A program made the translations under genes and the position numbers. From Phytophthora hibernalis (taxonomy: Eukaryota > Oomycota > Peronosporomycetes > Peronosporales > Peronosporaceae), in assembly GCA_012656075.1 (NCBI GenBank), contig JAAKBF010000349.1, positions 1-64,000 of the forward strand: DNA of 64,000 nucleotides, written 5' to 3'. This document shows positions 33,276 to 45,099 of this stretch, piece by piece. The notes below the pieces were generated by a model. The model ran no database searches. It saw only the letters and a program-made list of their open reading frames with translations, and was not told the DNA's origin. Positions within the stretch are counted from its first letter, which is position 1. Every line of letters begins with the position of its first letter.

Positions 33276-33792
33276 ACCGGCATTTCCTTGTCATAAGCGC
33301 CTACCCAAATGCGTTTGTGGTTAGGGTTGCTGTACTAGTCCGACAAAACGATATGCGTCGTACCTAATCGGAATTTTACTGTAGACAACAAGTCTCCCCG
33401 TGCTCGCCGTGCTCTCCAAGGTGTGATGACAGGATGCAACGTTCTTGTGTTGGTCTTCCACCACTCTAAAACAGCTCTACCAGGTCTTGCGAGATAGACT
33501 GATCAATAACCTTCTAGCGCTTTGCATACTACACTCTCTTTGGCCATGGATTTCATGTGTGCTACGGCGCTAACCGCCAGAGGTGTGGCCAACCTCCTGC
33601 CATCCATTTGGATGTAGCGCTTTGAAAAATGAATCTGAGCCAATCATAACACGTCGTACTTTTAAATTCATTGTACGGTACCATGGGCCCTTATGACAAA
33701 ACAAACAACGCTGCTACATATCGCGGCTTGTGATTGGTAGAAACCGCTTTGACCTTATGGCAAAGCGACCCCTTATGACAAGGAAATGACGG
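33276..33792. mobile_element. Candidate TA-flanked MITE (~517 bp)
   Basis: The ends are inverted: left ACCGGCATTTCCTTGTCATA, right its complement with one or two changes (TATGACAAGGAAATGACGGT). Each end abuts TA, as for Tc1/mariner-type insertions. The interior is non-coding and has a further TTATGACA copy near 33693. No transposase. Confidence 0.55.
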
Positions 33793-34061
33793 TATAGGAA
33801 AAAGCATTCACATCAAATAGACGGCCGCTTAACAGTGAGTACTGCTCGCGGTGCACGTACTGAAATGCGGTCGTGTTCAAGGACATCCTTTCAGGAACCC
33901 CGTGGTCTCGCAATTGCAGCGCCTGAAAGCGGCCAAACGAAATCCGAAGAAGCGAACACCGACGTCGTCCCGGAAGTGAGTCGGGCAGCGATTCCTTTTT
34001 ATTCCTGTCGAGTGCAAGCTGCATCTCCTCTCAAGTGACAAAATGACAAAATGTATTCAAT

Positions 34062-34128
34062 CTTTCTCCATTTCATAAGTTTGTTGCTAGATAGCTTTCT
34101 CCATTTAATAAGTTTGTTGCTAGGTAGC
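34062..34128 (+). repeat. 33-bp tandem duplication
   Basis: CTTTCTCCATTTCATAAGTT...AGATAG is followed by a copy differing at two positions. It lies immediately upstream of the repeat-family copy at 34184. Confidence 0.75.
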
Positions 34129-34183
34129 TTGTGCTGGGCTCACGCGAGCGGCGACGTCGTTGAACAGCACCGCGAGTGACTGG

Positions 34184-34870
34184 AAGGCTCGGTCGCGTCT
34201 CCTTGCCACATCTGCAGACACTCGCCGGCTGTCATCGCCATCTCACTCCTGAGAGTCGCGTCCTCACGGTAGGCGTAATACGCCAGCAGAACACGCACGA
34301 GTTGCAGCAATCGCTCGTTCTGACTGGCGTCGTGTTCTTCTTTCTGGTTCCCCTCCGGCTCGACGTAGAACGCGCGGTCCTGGGTCATGCGTACTCGTCG
34401 CTCAGCCGATCGTCGTCGTCCTCCTCCTCCGACGTCTCACACTCCGTCTACTACGTCTCTTTCTTTGCCCCCGCGTCTCCGCCCGCAGCTTGGCGCTCAG
34501 CTGCAGCTCCGGAGGCTCTTCGCAGGTTATAACTTCGTCTCGAACACGGCGTTAAACTCAGCGAACACGTCGTCGACCACGTCGTCCTGGAGCTGCGACC
34601 TGGCGCCGGCGACGAACTTCTTGGCGAGGAACACGAGCGCATCCGCCACTGGAGAATGCGCTTGGTCAGCGCGAAAACGACGCTCAGGAGACCAGCAACA
34701 CGCCACAAACTCAGTCAACAGCCGTTGGAGGCGGCAGAAGCGGGCAGGACGCACCTGGTAGCAGCGTCGCGTGGCCATCGGCCGTCGTGACGATACCCAT
34801 CGCGGCGTCGTTAGCGTCTACTTGGCCGTTGTACTGAGCTCTGTAAAAGCTGAGAAAGAGCGAATCTGCT
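34184..34870 (-). repeat. Repeat family, most complete copy
   Basis: This copy joins the sequences found separately at 27200-27712 and 32806-32985; the joint is at CTCAGGAGA (about 34684). On the minus strand a helical, charged protein can be followed through about three frames (LLTEFVACCWSPERR, ALVFLAKKFVAGARSQLQD, LLQLVRVLLAYYAYREDATL, ECLQMWQ). I do not recognise it. It is probably the ORF of an undescribed or unfamiliar mobile element. Confidence 0.55.
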
Positions 34871-36239
34871 TTTTCCATCGGTGTCTGGGTCTCGGAATAA
34901 AAGAAGCGATGCTGATTGGCCAGTGGTTTATTCCCCAACGAGGCATTTATTCCCATCCCCATGGGGTGGGAATATATTGAGATTGTTTTCCGAGATAGAT
35001 ATAAAGTCGGAGAGGCAGCTGCCAGACCGTCAAATCATGCAAAATCGTGCAAAATCATGATGTACGACCAAAATATGCGATGTTACACCCCTTCAACAAC
35101 CAGCCTCCATCCTTTACTAGACAACACTTTATTCAAGTCACTTTACAAAAACGACGTAGGGATTTTCTAGTACCGACTTCCTCGGCTTATAGTGGACACC
35201 GGCATATAAGAGCGTCCAATCACATTGCAGTATTTGAGCCCTCTCGCCGCCTCGGCTTATAAGTTCTGGAGCAATTATTTCGACACAAATGTACTAGTAG
35301 GCGTACCGGTATGGCGATTTTCCTCCCGTGACTGCCAGATTCTCCCGTCCTTCTCTGGTTGCCTGCTTCGTTGGTGGGTATGCGCGCTACCTGTCTGCAG
35401 CCCCTGTATCGATGGCGCCGCGTAGAGTATTCGATCTCGCTGTTCTCATGTGATCCTAAATCTACCAGTACTAACTATTGGCTATGGCAGTATGTACCGC
35501 GTTGTCGTGCAGCTTACCACAAGACCCTCCCTGCCAGAAGTCGCCGGGACTGCTATGATTTATGCATGTGTCTACTATAATACCCAAATCGCGAAGCGGC
35601 TGTACCACCTGACCATTGCACGGGCTTGGACGCGCGCGCTGATTGAGATGCTGGCAGCATCATGCTGCCATAGTTATGAATAGTTAGCCCGAACTACAAT
35701 GCAACTGTTCTCGAATGCTACATATAGCTTGTTAACCGGAATGGACTTGTTAATCGCCCGGTACGTACCTGCACTGTAGCCAGGGGCTAATGGTAATTCA
35801 AATATGCATAATATTTTCGGGTATTGGTAGTTATATTTTGGGCAAAAATATATATATTCTTTCAAAATGCAAAAGAGTACCATAATATTTAAATATCATC
35901 GAGGATTCTTCAAAATATCAGATATAAAAATGATATAAAGTGATATTCTGAAAGGTAGCCCATCATGTGTGAAGGCGAGCTGCAGCTTGCTCATGCATAT
36001 TCGATCTATCCGACAACAGCGCTGCTGCTCAATGACGGCGAGGTATTATATCGTTTGATGTACCCATGAGTATGTGCGGCTGCACGACTGAAGCGGACTA
36101 ATTCCTCCAACCTCACCCTATGTGCGTGATGCAGTGTACTCCATCCGGACACAAAGGACACGAAGCTTCGCTAGCGCAAGGCTCCGCACTGTGGCTATAT
36201 TCCCGAGGGACACTCAGTCAAATGTACTACCTGAATAGA

Positions 36240-36870
36240 ATATTATGAATGCATGTCTTGTAAATATCTGTATCATATATTATGCTGATGCACGTGCATA
36301 TATTATGCATACCGTACTGCCCTATATGCGCTGGTAAAGGGCTCATCTTCTGTGTGTAGCTCTTCACCCTGCAAGTCGTGGCGACCTCACAGCATTGTCC
36401 CGTGGAGTTCCTAGTGGTCACGAAGGACCTGCTCATCATCGCCTTCACGACGGTCACAACTGCGGCTGCATTGCCCAAGGTCTTCAAGCGCTCAAGAAGT
36501 ACGGCGTGGGTTTCGTGGCTACTCGTTCTACTTGGACAGTTCGACCCGCTCTACCGGCCACTGACCTCTGTGTTCAAGCTTCGGGTCGTCGGTGAACAAA
36601 TTCCCAGGGTACTCTTGCTCAAGGTCTCGTCTAATGGTGTGACCTGACATCATTGTCGTCGCCTCATGTGTAGCACGTTGTTGTGCTGGGGCCAGCTGGA
36701 GTAGTCGATGGTGCGGATGCCCTTGGCCGTCGATTGCGTAGTATGCCAATTATGTTGGTGGGCCTACATGTAGTAAATATCTGTGTCGGATATTATGCAT
36801 ACTCTCCCTGCATTAATTATGCATAAATATCTGTGTCAGATATTATGCATAGCCCCAGTATTTATTATGC
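36240..36870. other. TATTATGCAT-rich DNA with a coding-like island
   Basis: The words ATATTATGCAT and AAATATCTGTGTC recur several times around a GC-rich core at about 36360-36760. The core is open on both strands but I recognise no domain in it. It may be a smaller element nested in the Tigger transposon. Confidence 0.3.
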
Positions 36871-36890
36871 ATATCCCACGTGAATATTAA

Positions 36891-37188
36891 CCCTTTTGTT
36901 GCCGACTGGTCCAAAACGGGCATAATGCATCGTTTTACTATAATCGACCAATCAAATATTATGATTTTAATATTGACCAATAATATGTCTACCGGAAAAT
37001 TGACCAAAACGATGCATTATGCCACGTTTTACAAATATCACCCAAAACATTTTCTGGTCATTAAAGAAAACTTAGAATATAGTCACCGGAAAGTAATAGT
37101 AAAACGAGGCATTATGCATCGTTTTGCAATTTTATCTTGGTTAAAGTAAACATATTTTCAAATAGAAAATGTATGGGCATCAAAAGGG
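36891..37188. mobile_element. piggyBac MITE (298 bp) with TTAA duplication
   Basis: The ends are CCCTTTTGTTGCC and GGGCATCAAAAGGG, an inverted pair with one mismatch, flanked on both sides by TTAA (36887-36890 and 37189-37192). TTAA target sites and CCC...GGG termini define piggyBac. Inside, three copies of the near-palindrome GCATAATGCATCGTTTT or its complement form subterminal repeats. No coding capacity. Confidence 0.88.
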
Positions 37189-37648
37189 TTAATGGTACTT
37201 CGGAGTAAGTACGAGTTATGGAAAGGTATATATTTGGATGGCGGGCTGACTCAGCCGCTGAGGATACACCTGGAGGAGCTTCTACTGACGTGCACAGCTA
37301 TAGGAAAAATCGCGCACGAGTAAATGAGCATCGCATCGACAGTGCTGCCCAGTGTTTAGCCAACTTCAGCTGTTGCCCTTTTAATAGTGCCGCCGACCAA
37401 CCAGGTCAATTAATATAATAGTCGCGAGTGATCACTAATCTTTTTTGTTTTATGTGTTTTTTTGAATTTGCCACTTTAGTGCACGATGCCAGTTGTTTGC
37501 ATGGTCCCCAATTTTAACCAATCGTCTCTCTTTAATTTCATTTGATGTATTTTGAATGGATGTGCTGGTCAAAACCAGTTTAGTGCTTACTTGTTGCTTC
37601 CAAAACCGATTTGACCAGCCTGTATCGTTTTAGAGAGGCATTCAATTT

Positions 37649-38438
37649 GTGGCTCAGAGCCACTCAGTGCACGGAAGACCATGGAGGAAGGTGAAGACCG
37701 CGCCCCAAAAAGCATCACGCTGCGGCGTGGGGGAACATATAGGCCCGACGATCGCAATAGCACAGGCGGAAAGCATGCGCCGGAAGCCCCTGACAACTGG
37801 CTGGTACCGTCGTTTCCTAGGGCGACACCCTATCCTGACCCCACGTATCGCTCAGCAGATCGCCCGGGTTTGGTTATTTACCAGTAAAATCGATTAGTTT
37901 TGGGTTATCGATTTTGACGGGCTATTTGATTTTAGGTGAAGTATCGGCATGCACGGAAAATGGCATTCTACTGGTAGCACTTCCGCCAAATGCAACTCAT
38001 TTGTACCAGCCGTTGGACGTTGCTGTGTTCAAGCCTTTCAAGACGATGGTGAAGATGGCATTACACGCCAAGCTGCTCTCAAGCTCGAGTTGTACGGTCT
38101 CAAAGGATGAAGCCATCGGTATCGCTTGCAAAGCATATCGTGTTGCGCTAATAACGCGACCTACCAACGCCGTGAGCGGCTTCCGAACGACGGGACTTTA
38201 CCCCCATCTTTGGTTTGCTATGCAGAGCCGTCTCCACCTCTTCGCGAGTGGCGGAGCACGCGGGGACGTGGGTAAGACGGAGTGGCTCAAGCGAAAGCGG
38301 GACATCCAAGGTGAGGTCCGAAATGACATCTTAGTACTGCCCCCGGCGCCGTGTGGAAAGGGTAAGAAGCGAAGAGTCAGTGTTGACTTCGTCGGCCAAC
38401 TTGTTACGAAGAAAATACTACTCCAAGGCGACATTTAG
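37649..38438 (+). pseudogene. pogo/Tigger transposase, internally deleted
   Basis: The first frame (37649-37897) ends in a CENP-B-type helix-turn-helix (TGWYRRFLGRHPILTPRIAQ). The second (37914-38438) begins late in the DDE_1 domain with the family motif ALPPNATHLYQPLDVAVFKP, where the third acidic residue is Asp, followed by FRTTGLYP and a basic C-terminus (KGKKRR). The catalytic middle with the first two Asp residues is missing, so the protein is inactive. Confidence 0.8.
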
Positions 38439-38824
38439 ATAGGTAACCAAACCGTGCACGAAACTGGTCACCCCAAGTTAAAGACTCCTTTTTGAAGTCC
38501 TACTGCATTACACCCAATTGTTACTTGTGGATCAAAAAATATGGGTTTGAATGAGCGGCACATGCTCTTTAATTGTAGAGTTTCAAATTAACGATCTGAG
38601 CAAAACTAAATCTGCGGCGTCCATTTTACGAACAGACCCAAAACCGCGCACTAAAGTGGCAAATTACGTTATCGGTACGTTTACGTAACAGCCCAACATT
38701 GAAGTCGCTCATAAGTACTAATACTGGTATCATTAACAGTAACCAAAATCGGAAGGTCACTTTTTCAGAGTGGTACACTGTACCGGTACGTAGGGTGTCC
38801 ACTGTAAGCCGAGGAAGTCGGTAC

Positions 38825-40016
38825 TACCAATCACATTTTATTTAACATGATTATGACTAGTTTATGCTGCGTAGATGCCCTGATCCTGCCTATCTGTAGA
38901 AATACTGACCAATCAAGATACCTCATTGTAGGTCATAAACTATTCATTTCTTTAGGCTGCTTTTCCCGGCACATTCTCCGGTTGCAGAGAATTTCGGTAC
39001 AACGATTAACGCCAAGAATTAGAGTTATCGAGATAATTGACTTTTTAAAGTCAATAATCACTTTAAAAAGTTACCGCCTGATTTTTAGTACCTAGCCGAA
39101 ATTTTAAATTGTTGTTGTCTTTTTATCCCTTTCAAAGCATAAAACTACTCGCTTTCGATTGCTTTAACAAGAGGTTTTCGTTAATACACCTTTCACATAA
39201 ATTGAAAGGATATTGCGACCACCAGCCAACAAAATGTTCATTAATTTTGGGGTATGAAAATGGAGATAATTTTTTCAAGAGCGTGTCACTTCACCAATTA
39301 TAACATTTTCCAGCGGACAAGGGCTCAAAATCAGTGCAAGACGCCCCTCGTGCGAGGGTGTGTGCCTAAATCGCGATTCGTTCTTTGGTTGATAAGTATC
39401 CTTTCGTTTGACGCCGTCTCATACCGGTATGACAACGTTGCACACCGCCAACTGTTTCTTATCAAACGTAACCTGCCAGATTCTAGCCATTAATAGCGCG
39501 CAAAATTCACTAACGTAACTCACCATTTAAGCCTTCCTGTATAACCATATATATTATCCATTGAAACATAATGTTTTCCAAGACGCGATACAAATTGGCG
39601 GATTTATAAGACTTGTCACTTGAAATTTGTATCGGATCGGTACCTACTTTTCAGGTTTCGAATTAATCCCTATAGGACTGTCCGTACAACGTACCCGTTG
39701 GACTACCAGGATAAAAGATACGGTACTTGCATTCTTTATATATATCAGGTGTTCGCTGAGGAGAAACTACTGTACCTCCAACACCAATAAAACTACACCT
39801 TTGCCCGACCAAGATGGTGTCACTCCACACCAGTGTGGTATTTTTGAAAAATATGTAAGTAAAATTTGACGTTAGACAAAATTCACATTACAAATGGAAT
39901 GCAAAGTGGCGAATACGCAGACCAAGGTGGGCCTCTCGAGTTAGGCTCAAGTTTAGGTCCCATACTGTATGTCCTCCATGCAGCAACGGCATGCTGACAA
40001 TGCAAGGCCATCTTGT
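38825..40016. other. AT-rich intergenic, nothing recognised
   Basis: No domain on either strand; short frames only. Confidence 0.4.
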
Positions 40017-40646
40017 TCACCAGGCGCAACTCCATAACGCCGCACGCTCCAGTATCGCCATCCGTGCTGCAGCGATCGTCTCACGACGGCGAACTGCCAC
40101 CAGCTCCTCACGAGACAAGGCAAGGTCGGCCTTGATCTTGACCTTGATTTTTATCGTTGAGCATAGCATAACTAGTTTCAAAACCTGCTTGGTGGTGTAA
40201 AGCTTGCCAATCAGCTTTTTGCTGATTGTCGACGTGCTCAGCTCCACACCAAAGTCCAACCGCACCATGTTCTTCATTACAGCGAGGGTGTAGGTGCAGT
40301 TTTTGTCGAGGTAGTCCTCGAGAGCAGCCTCGATCTCCGGGTTGTACTTGACGCAGGAGCGTCGCGCTCCAGAGCGCGGACGCAGTTCTACGCGACCCTC
40401 ATCTACGATTCGACGCGCTGTGGTCGAGGGGATACCGTTGTGGGTAGCCACAAGCCTCCAGTCACCGCCGGCTTGATAGGAAGCAAGCAGGTGAGCTCGG
40501 GCAGACACTGGGTGCGGGGTCCTTGGCATCTTGGGGCGGTGAGAGGCTTGGTTTGACTGCGACGCTTGCCTGTAAGGCAGAAGATTGAAAAGTGGGGAGA
40601 AGCGGGCGGCTGCAGATGTACGAAGCGGTTTTCGCGCAAGCGCCAC
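40017..40646 (-). pseudogene. Tc1-like transposase N-terminal fragment
   Basis: The minus frame has two consecutive helix-turn-helix units: ASYQAGGDWRLVATHNGIPS with TARRIVDEG, then ALEDYLDKNCTYTLAVMKNM with LSTSTISKKLIGKL. This is the paired-type DNA-binding half of a Tc1/mariner-like transposase in oomycetes. The frame ends before the DDE domain and no terminal repeats are seen. Confidence 0.55.
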
Positions 40647-42052
40647 GGCCTGATTTCGCGGGTATACAGGCTCCTCGGCCCATCTTGCACTACGCTTAAA
40701 CCACTTTGGTCTCCGGAGAGATGTTTACTCGACATATTCGTGAAGTGGTATAAATTGTAACGTGAAAGTTGAAATTGCTATCAGAATTGTGTTGGTTATG
40801 TGGTGTAGGGAAATCCAGATTTTCGGGTAACCCTACGCTAGGGATGCCTAAGCTAAGACCAGTGGGTACATCGCACTCAAGAGGATCAAGTGGATACATC
40901 TCGTACTCAACAGGGAACGGACTTAATCGGGAATCGCACTTAGCTGGACTCAGCGAAGGACGGACTCAGCGATGGATGGACTCAGCGAAAGTTGGACTCG
41001 GCGAAAGTCGACTTGGCGAGAATATGCTTCGAGGGAGATATACCAACTGGGGGATAATTCAGGATCTGGGCGAAGAGTCGCCGAGAGGTAGGTAAACAGC
41101 TCGACACCAAGGGACGGAGCTGATCGAAGAGTCGCAGGGTGATCTGTAACGACTCCATTTCATTAGATATTTGTATAGGACTGATAGAAGACCATAGGGA
41201 AGAGCCCGAAGGAGCTCTCCGAAGGCATAGAGATAACGATCAGAGCAGAATCTTCTAAGTACAAGAACAGCATACACTTTTCCGGTAAGTCCATGCGTGG
41301 GCTGGATTATGTATGCCGTCGTTCCCCGAGAGGCATAGCTTGTAGGGGAGCCGTCTGGTAGCGCCAAGAGATCAAGGTCGGCCCGGGGTGGGCACTTATC
41401 GATTCGACGAGCCGGTGGGTCTGCACAACCCAGGACAACGTAACCTCCTAGCTGGGCGTAATCTGCGCCTGGTGACCTGTAAACGCGCTCGCGCGCTGCC
41501 GTCCATCCTTTGGGGAGGACACAGGGTTTTGCATGGAGACTGCCCTGCTCAGGCGAGTCTCTGGAGGGTTTGGAGCTTGGTACTTGTTGGGAACAACACT
41601 CAACTGAACCCCGGCTGGGGCGAACCGCAAATGGAACCGACAGGAACCCTACGCAAGCTCAACATCGCCGACCTGACTCGGCGAATTGTTGTGCTGTTGT
41701 GTGGAAGCCGAACTAACGACGTTTTCTGTGAATCGCAACACCACAGTTACTTCACCACATTGGAGTGGAGTAGCACCATCTTGGTGGGGCAAAGGTGTAT
41801 ACAAACTACATCAGTATCACCCAACGACCAGCACCAACACCAGCCTATGCACGATTGGCACCCAACAAGACCCTTCAACACCTTACTATGTACCTCTGAC
41901 ACCCAAGATTAGCACAGCAGCAAGCCAGTCATTTCCGAATTCACCCACCGCCTACACGTAGCATCTTAATCCCCAATCTGAGCGGCCCCACGCACAATAT
42001 GGATATATATATGGATATAGATATTATCTAGCCTCGCACCACCTCGCGTCCC
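40647..42052. other. Intergenic with a 15-bp tandem array
   Basis: At about 40932-41020 a unit GGACTCAGCGAAGG/GGACTCAGCGAAAGTT repeats about five times. Frames at 41388-41961 are without domains; the sequence there has mixed codon use and could be an LTR or leader of an unrecognised element. Confidence 0.4.
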
Positions 42053-43921
42053 TTGTACTATGGCAAGATCCTCCACTGGACACCCCGCGCCAACGGATTT
42101 TCAGAAAAGGATGCGGAAACGTTGATCGAGTCTCTCAAGGTGTCAAATATTACGAAGAGCGAGCTTGTAACGTGCTCTATTTGCAACGGGGGCGCACCAC
42201 ACTTCGACGTTGCAACTGCCGATCCTGCGCTGAAAAGCTCCGTACGTGAAATGCGCGTGGAGAACCAAGACGCTGCACTGCCGGAAGATTGACCTTGTCG
42301 ACTTCCTCGAGACAGGCAAGCATGTTACCGAGATTCGCAGTACGCCCAAGCCACCCCTCACAGCAGAGATGAAGACGTTTGCGCAAGACATGCCGGCTCA
42401 AGGCCTCAAGCCTGTCCGCATTCGTAACGAAATTCTGCGCAAATTCAACCTTGCACCGGAGGAACTTCCATTGCTGTCGACGATTCAGTGCTTCTGCCAG
42501 CACTATGCCAGCACAAGGCTTGGTAGCAACGACTACGTGAAGGAAACACACGAGCTGATTCGAGACGCATTCTACGTCAGCTCGATGGACGAACAGGAAA
42601 GCTTTACGTTTACGCTGAACACGGGTGCAAACGGCCGCTCTGCTGTCGGAATCGGCTCTGATCATCAGCCGTTCGTGGTGGGATCACATCACGCCGGGTG
42701 CAAGTTGCGGGGCAGGTCCGCGGATTCTACAGGTCTACGCCACGTTTAACCTTAATCAGGTCGGTTACCCAGTCAGTGTTGTCGGTGTGTCCGACTGTAC
42801 TCGTGAATTTCACCTGGTGGCGCTCCTTGTGTCGTCGCAGCGTGCGGAGCCATACGACACAGAGATATTCTCTGCGTTGAACCACATTCAGTGGCAAGTG
42901 CTTGGCAAAGCATTAGTTCTTCAACTAGTCATGGGCGATGCCGATGGTGCACAACTCCACGGCGTCAGACAAGGTTTGGATGGAGGCGCAAACGTGAGGT
43001 ACTTAATGTGGTTTTTATCACGTAGTAGCTAAAGTGTTTGAGCGGACGCACGGGCTTCTACCTTCGCAAGCGAATACGGTGATGTTCGGCGTGTACGATA
43101 TGCACTTCTCGCTGAGCGAGGAAGCGTTCATCAATATTAAGAAAAGGGTTCTTGCAGCATGGACCGATATCCCCAAGCTCGCTATCTTTTCGGCGTACTT
43201 CAAGGGGCAGTGGCTGGCAGGACGCTTCACACGCTGGCAGATTTTTCATACGGCGCGAGGCTGAGCGACAACCAACAATCCCGTGGAGCAACACAACAGA
43301 ACAATCAAGAGTCAGTACACACTTCACAGCAGACTCAAGATGGATGCCTTGCTCGGGCAGTTCCTTACCTGCTGTACTGCTGAAAGCCTGAGTGGCAAAT
43401 GCTTTGCCACGGAACCGACGATCCCAAAGTCCACAATCAGGCGCGCGAAGGAGCTGCTGGGTGCGAAGCTGCTGCACAAGTACTCACTAAGCCGGGTAAG
43501 CATCGCGTTCCTGCTCGACAACGGCGAGGCCAACGACGCCGATGTGATCAACTTGCCGGACGTGTTGCTAGTCATCTCAAAACCCTGTCCGCGTGTTTTC
43601 GACCCTGAAGTTGGCCGGACGACCGAGGCGCTAATTATCTCGACGCAGCTTGGCGTGCATTTAGCACGGATGGAAGTGCACGGTATACCAGGTACAGGCT
43701 GGCACGTCAACACTTCCATTCGAACGTGCGGCTGTCTCTTTTTCCAGAAATACTGCGCCTGCATTCATTTGGCGTACTCGCTATCCGCTCGTGGGCTACT
43801 TGGCACAGGAAAACGCGCAACACTGGTGTATCGCGGCCCTAACAAGGCGCGACGCTCGTTGAGCGAAGGTCAAAGCTCGGGTCGTCCTGCTCAAAATGGA
43901 TATGCGCTTGATAGAAGCTAG
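42053..43921 (+). mobile_element. Second MULE transposase with SWIM domain (broken)
   Basis: Plus-strand frames 42053-42292, 42246-42749, 42625-43032, 43034-43264 and 43283-43921 join into one Mutator-like transposase. It has N-terminal zinc-type cysteines (LVTCSIC), an ATFNLNQVGYPVSVVGVSD region containing the first catalytic Asp zone, VMGDADGAQLHG with the second Asp, NNPVEQHNRTIKSQYTL with the Glu, and a CGCLFFQKYCACIHLAY SWIM-like finger. It is of the same superfamily as the minus-strand copy at 30-32 kb but clearly a different family. A Ser/Thr/Pro-rich frame at 44151-44426 may be its displaced tail. Confidence 0.75.
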
Positions 43922-44150
43922 AGCATAAAGAGCCTAAAAGATAAGCCACAAGAGCAAAAATATCATTACAACACATCATATTTAGTGACATTTCGCTTGT
44001 GCTGGCCACTTATCTTTAGCAGCGTGCAAGCAGTAGTGTGTAAGCAGCAAGTAGCGCGGTCATACCGCCGGGCAGGTGATGCATCAGACCGTTTGTCCTT
44101 AGAACTCTGCAGTCGCAAATAATAGCACAGTTAGCGCTAACGTTCATTGG

Positions 44151-44426
44151 GTGAGGACAGAACCTTCATCGCACCTTCACATCACGGAAGGTGATTCGAT
44201 GCAGGGTATCGGCGGGTCGACGTTGGACGCGCTAGAGGTCCCGAGCCGTCTAAACGTAGTAAATCAACCGGTTAGCACAGAAGTGCAGCCTCATCTCACA
44301 TCACGTTGTGCTTACCATCACAGCGCAAATATTGAGACATCGTTGAGTCCCACTCGGCCACCCACCACAACGTTAAAGCGGAAACCACCACCAACGCCCT
44401 GTTCAACAGAAAACAATACTCAGTAA
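44151..44426 (+). pseudogene. Possible C-terminal tail of the MULE
   Basis: A 91-codon hydrophilic frame rich in Ser, Thr and Pro, with a basic TTTLKRKPPPTPC stretch near its end. It resembles in composition the Ser/Pro-rich tail of the other MULE. The linking sequence (43922-44150) is non-coding, so the connection is a guess. Confidence 0.25.
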
Positions 44427-44537
44427 TAAAGTCAGCCCACGCGAGCGAACTATGCTCACTGCATTCTGTTATCACATTTAGGGGTGTACGATGGGCCATC
44501 GGTGTGCAGCACATGAGCAGTCGTGACCGAGAAACGG

Positions 44538-44612
44538 ACGGGAAAACGCAGCAGCCGCCGCGAGCCAAGGAGATTTTTCCTTGGCTCGCGGCGGGCTGCT
44601 GCGTTTTCCCGT
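44538..44612. repeat. GC-rich perfect-type palindrome, ~33-bp arms
   Basis: ACGGGAAAACGCAGCAGC...GAGCCAAGG and its inverted copy are separated by an 8-bp spacer (AGATTTTT). One extra G in the right arm is the only mismatch. The arms would form a very stable hairpin in DNA or RNA. Confidence 0.85.
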
Positions 44613-44776
44613 ACATAAATTTTTATTCTAGTAATTGAAGAATTTTGATGAAAAAACCATTTTTGTTGTATTGGGAAAAATCTCCTTGGCTCGCGGCGGC
44701 TGCTGCGTTTTCCCAATACAACAAAAATGGTTTTTTTCCATCAAAATTCTTCAATTACTAGAATTAAAATTTATGT
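44613..44776. repeat. AT-rich palindrome, ~67-bp arms, carrying the GC core
   Basis: The arms 44613-44679 and 44708-44776 are near-perfect inverted copies (for example CAACAAAAATGG and CCATTTTTGTTG). The 28-bp centre is CTTGGCTCGCGGCGGCTGCT with flanks, the same GC core as the neighbouring palindrome. The core with its GGGAAAA/TTTTCCC borders looks like a small insert within a larger fold-back element. Confidence 0.85.
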
Positions 44777-45022
44777 ATTTTAACTGGACGTTCAAAAAGT
44801 ATTTATCGTTTATTTTTAATTTCTAGAATTAAGTTACGTTGACTGAATGCGAAGTGTTGCCATATTAGAAGGAAGAGTTACAACTTGAGAGTGTTGCCGT
44901 ATTGGGGGAAGGCGGTTGTTCATTCAGAGCGTGGTTGGCCAGGGTCTGCTGACAGCTTGCCTTTCTCTTGTGTAGGTGATGATATGCTCCGTAGGGTCAT
45001 TGTGCTCAGATGTGCGGGTAAG

Positions 45023-45099
45023 TTTCGTATTTCGTCTTATTGGTGTTGCACAAATAGTGACAGGAATCTATTTATGCAACACCAATAAGACGAAATACG
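45023..45099. repeat. Hairpin with ~33-bp arms
   Basis: TTCGTATTTCGTCTTATTGG...CAAATAG and its complement are separated by about 9 bp. One mismatch. It may be a fold-back MITE; no target duplication was settled. Confidence 0.8.

Larger units (their letters stand above)
35170..38824 (+). mobile_element. pogo/Tigger-type transposon (3.65 kb)
   Basis: The left end begins GTACCGACTTCCTCGGCTTA at 35170 and the right end is its inverted copy ending at 38824; the inverted match covers about 31 bp with one difference. TA flanks both ends (35168-35169 and 38825-38826), the target duplication of Tc1/mariner/pogo elements. Pogo-like transposase fragments lie inside (37649-38438). The interior also holds AT-rich DNA with repeated TATTATGCAT words (36240-36860) and a nested piggyBac MITE. 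Confidence 0.8.
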
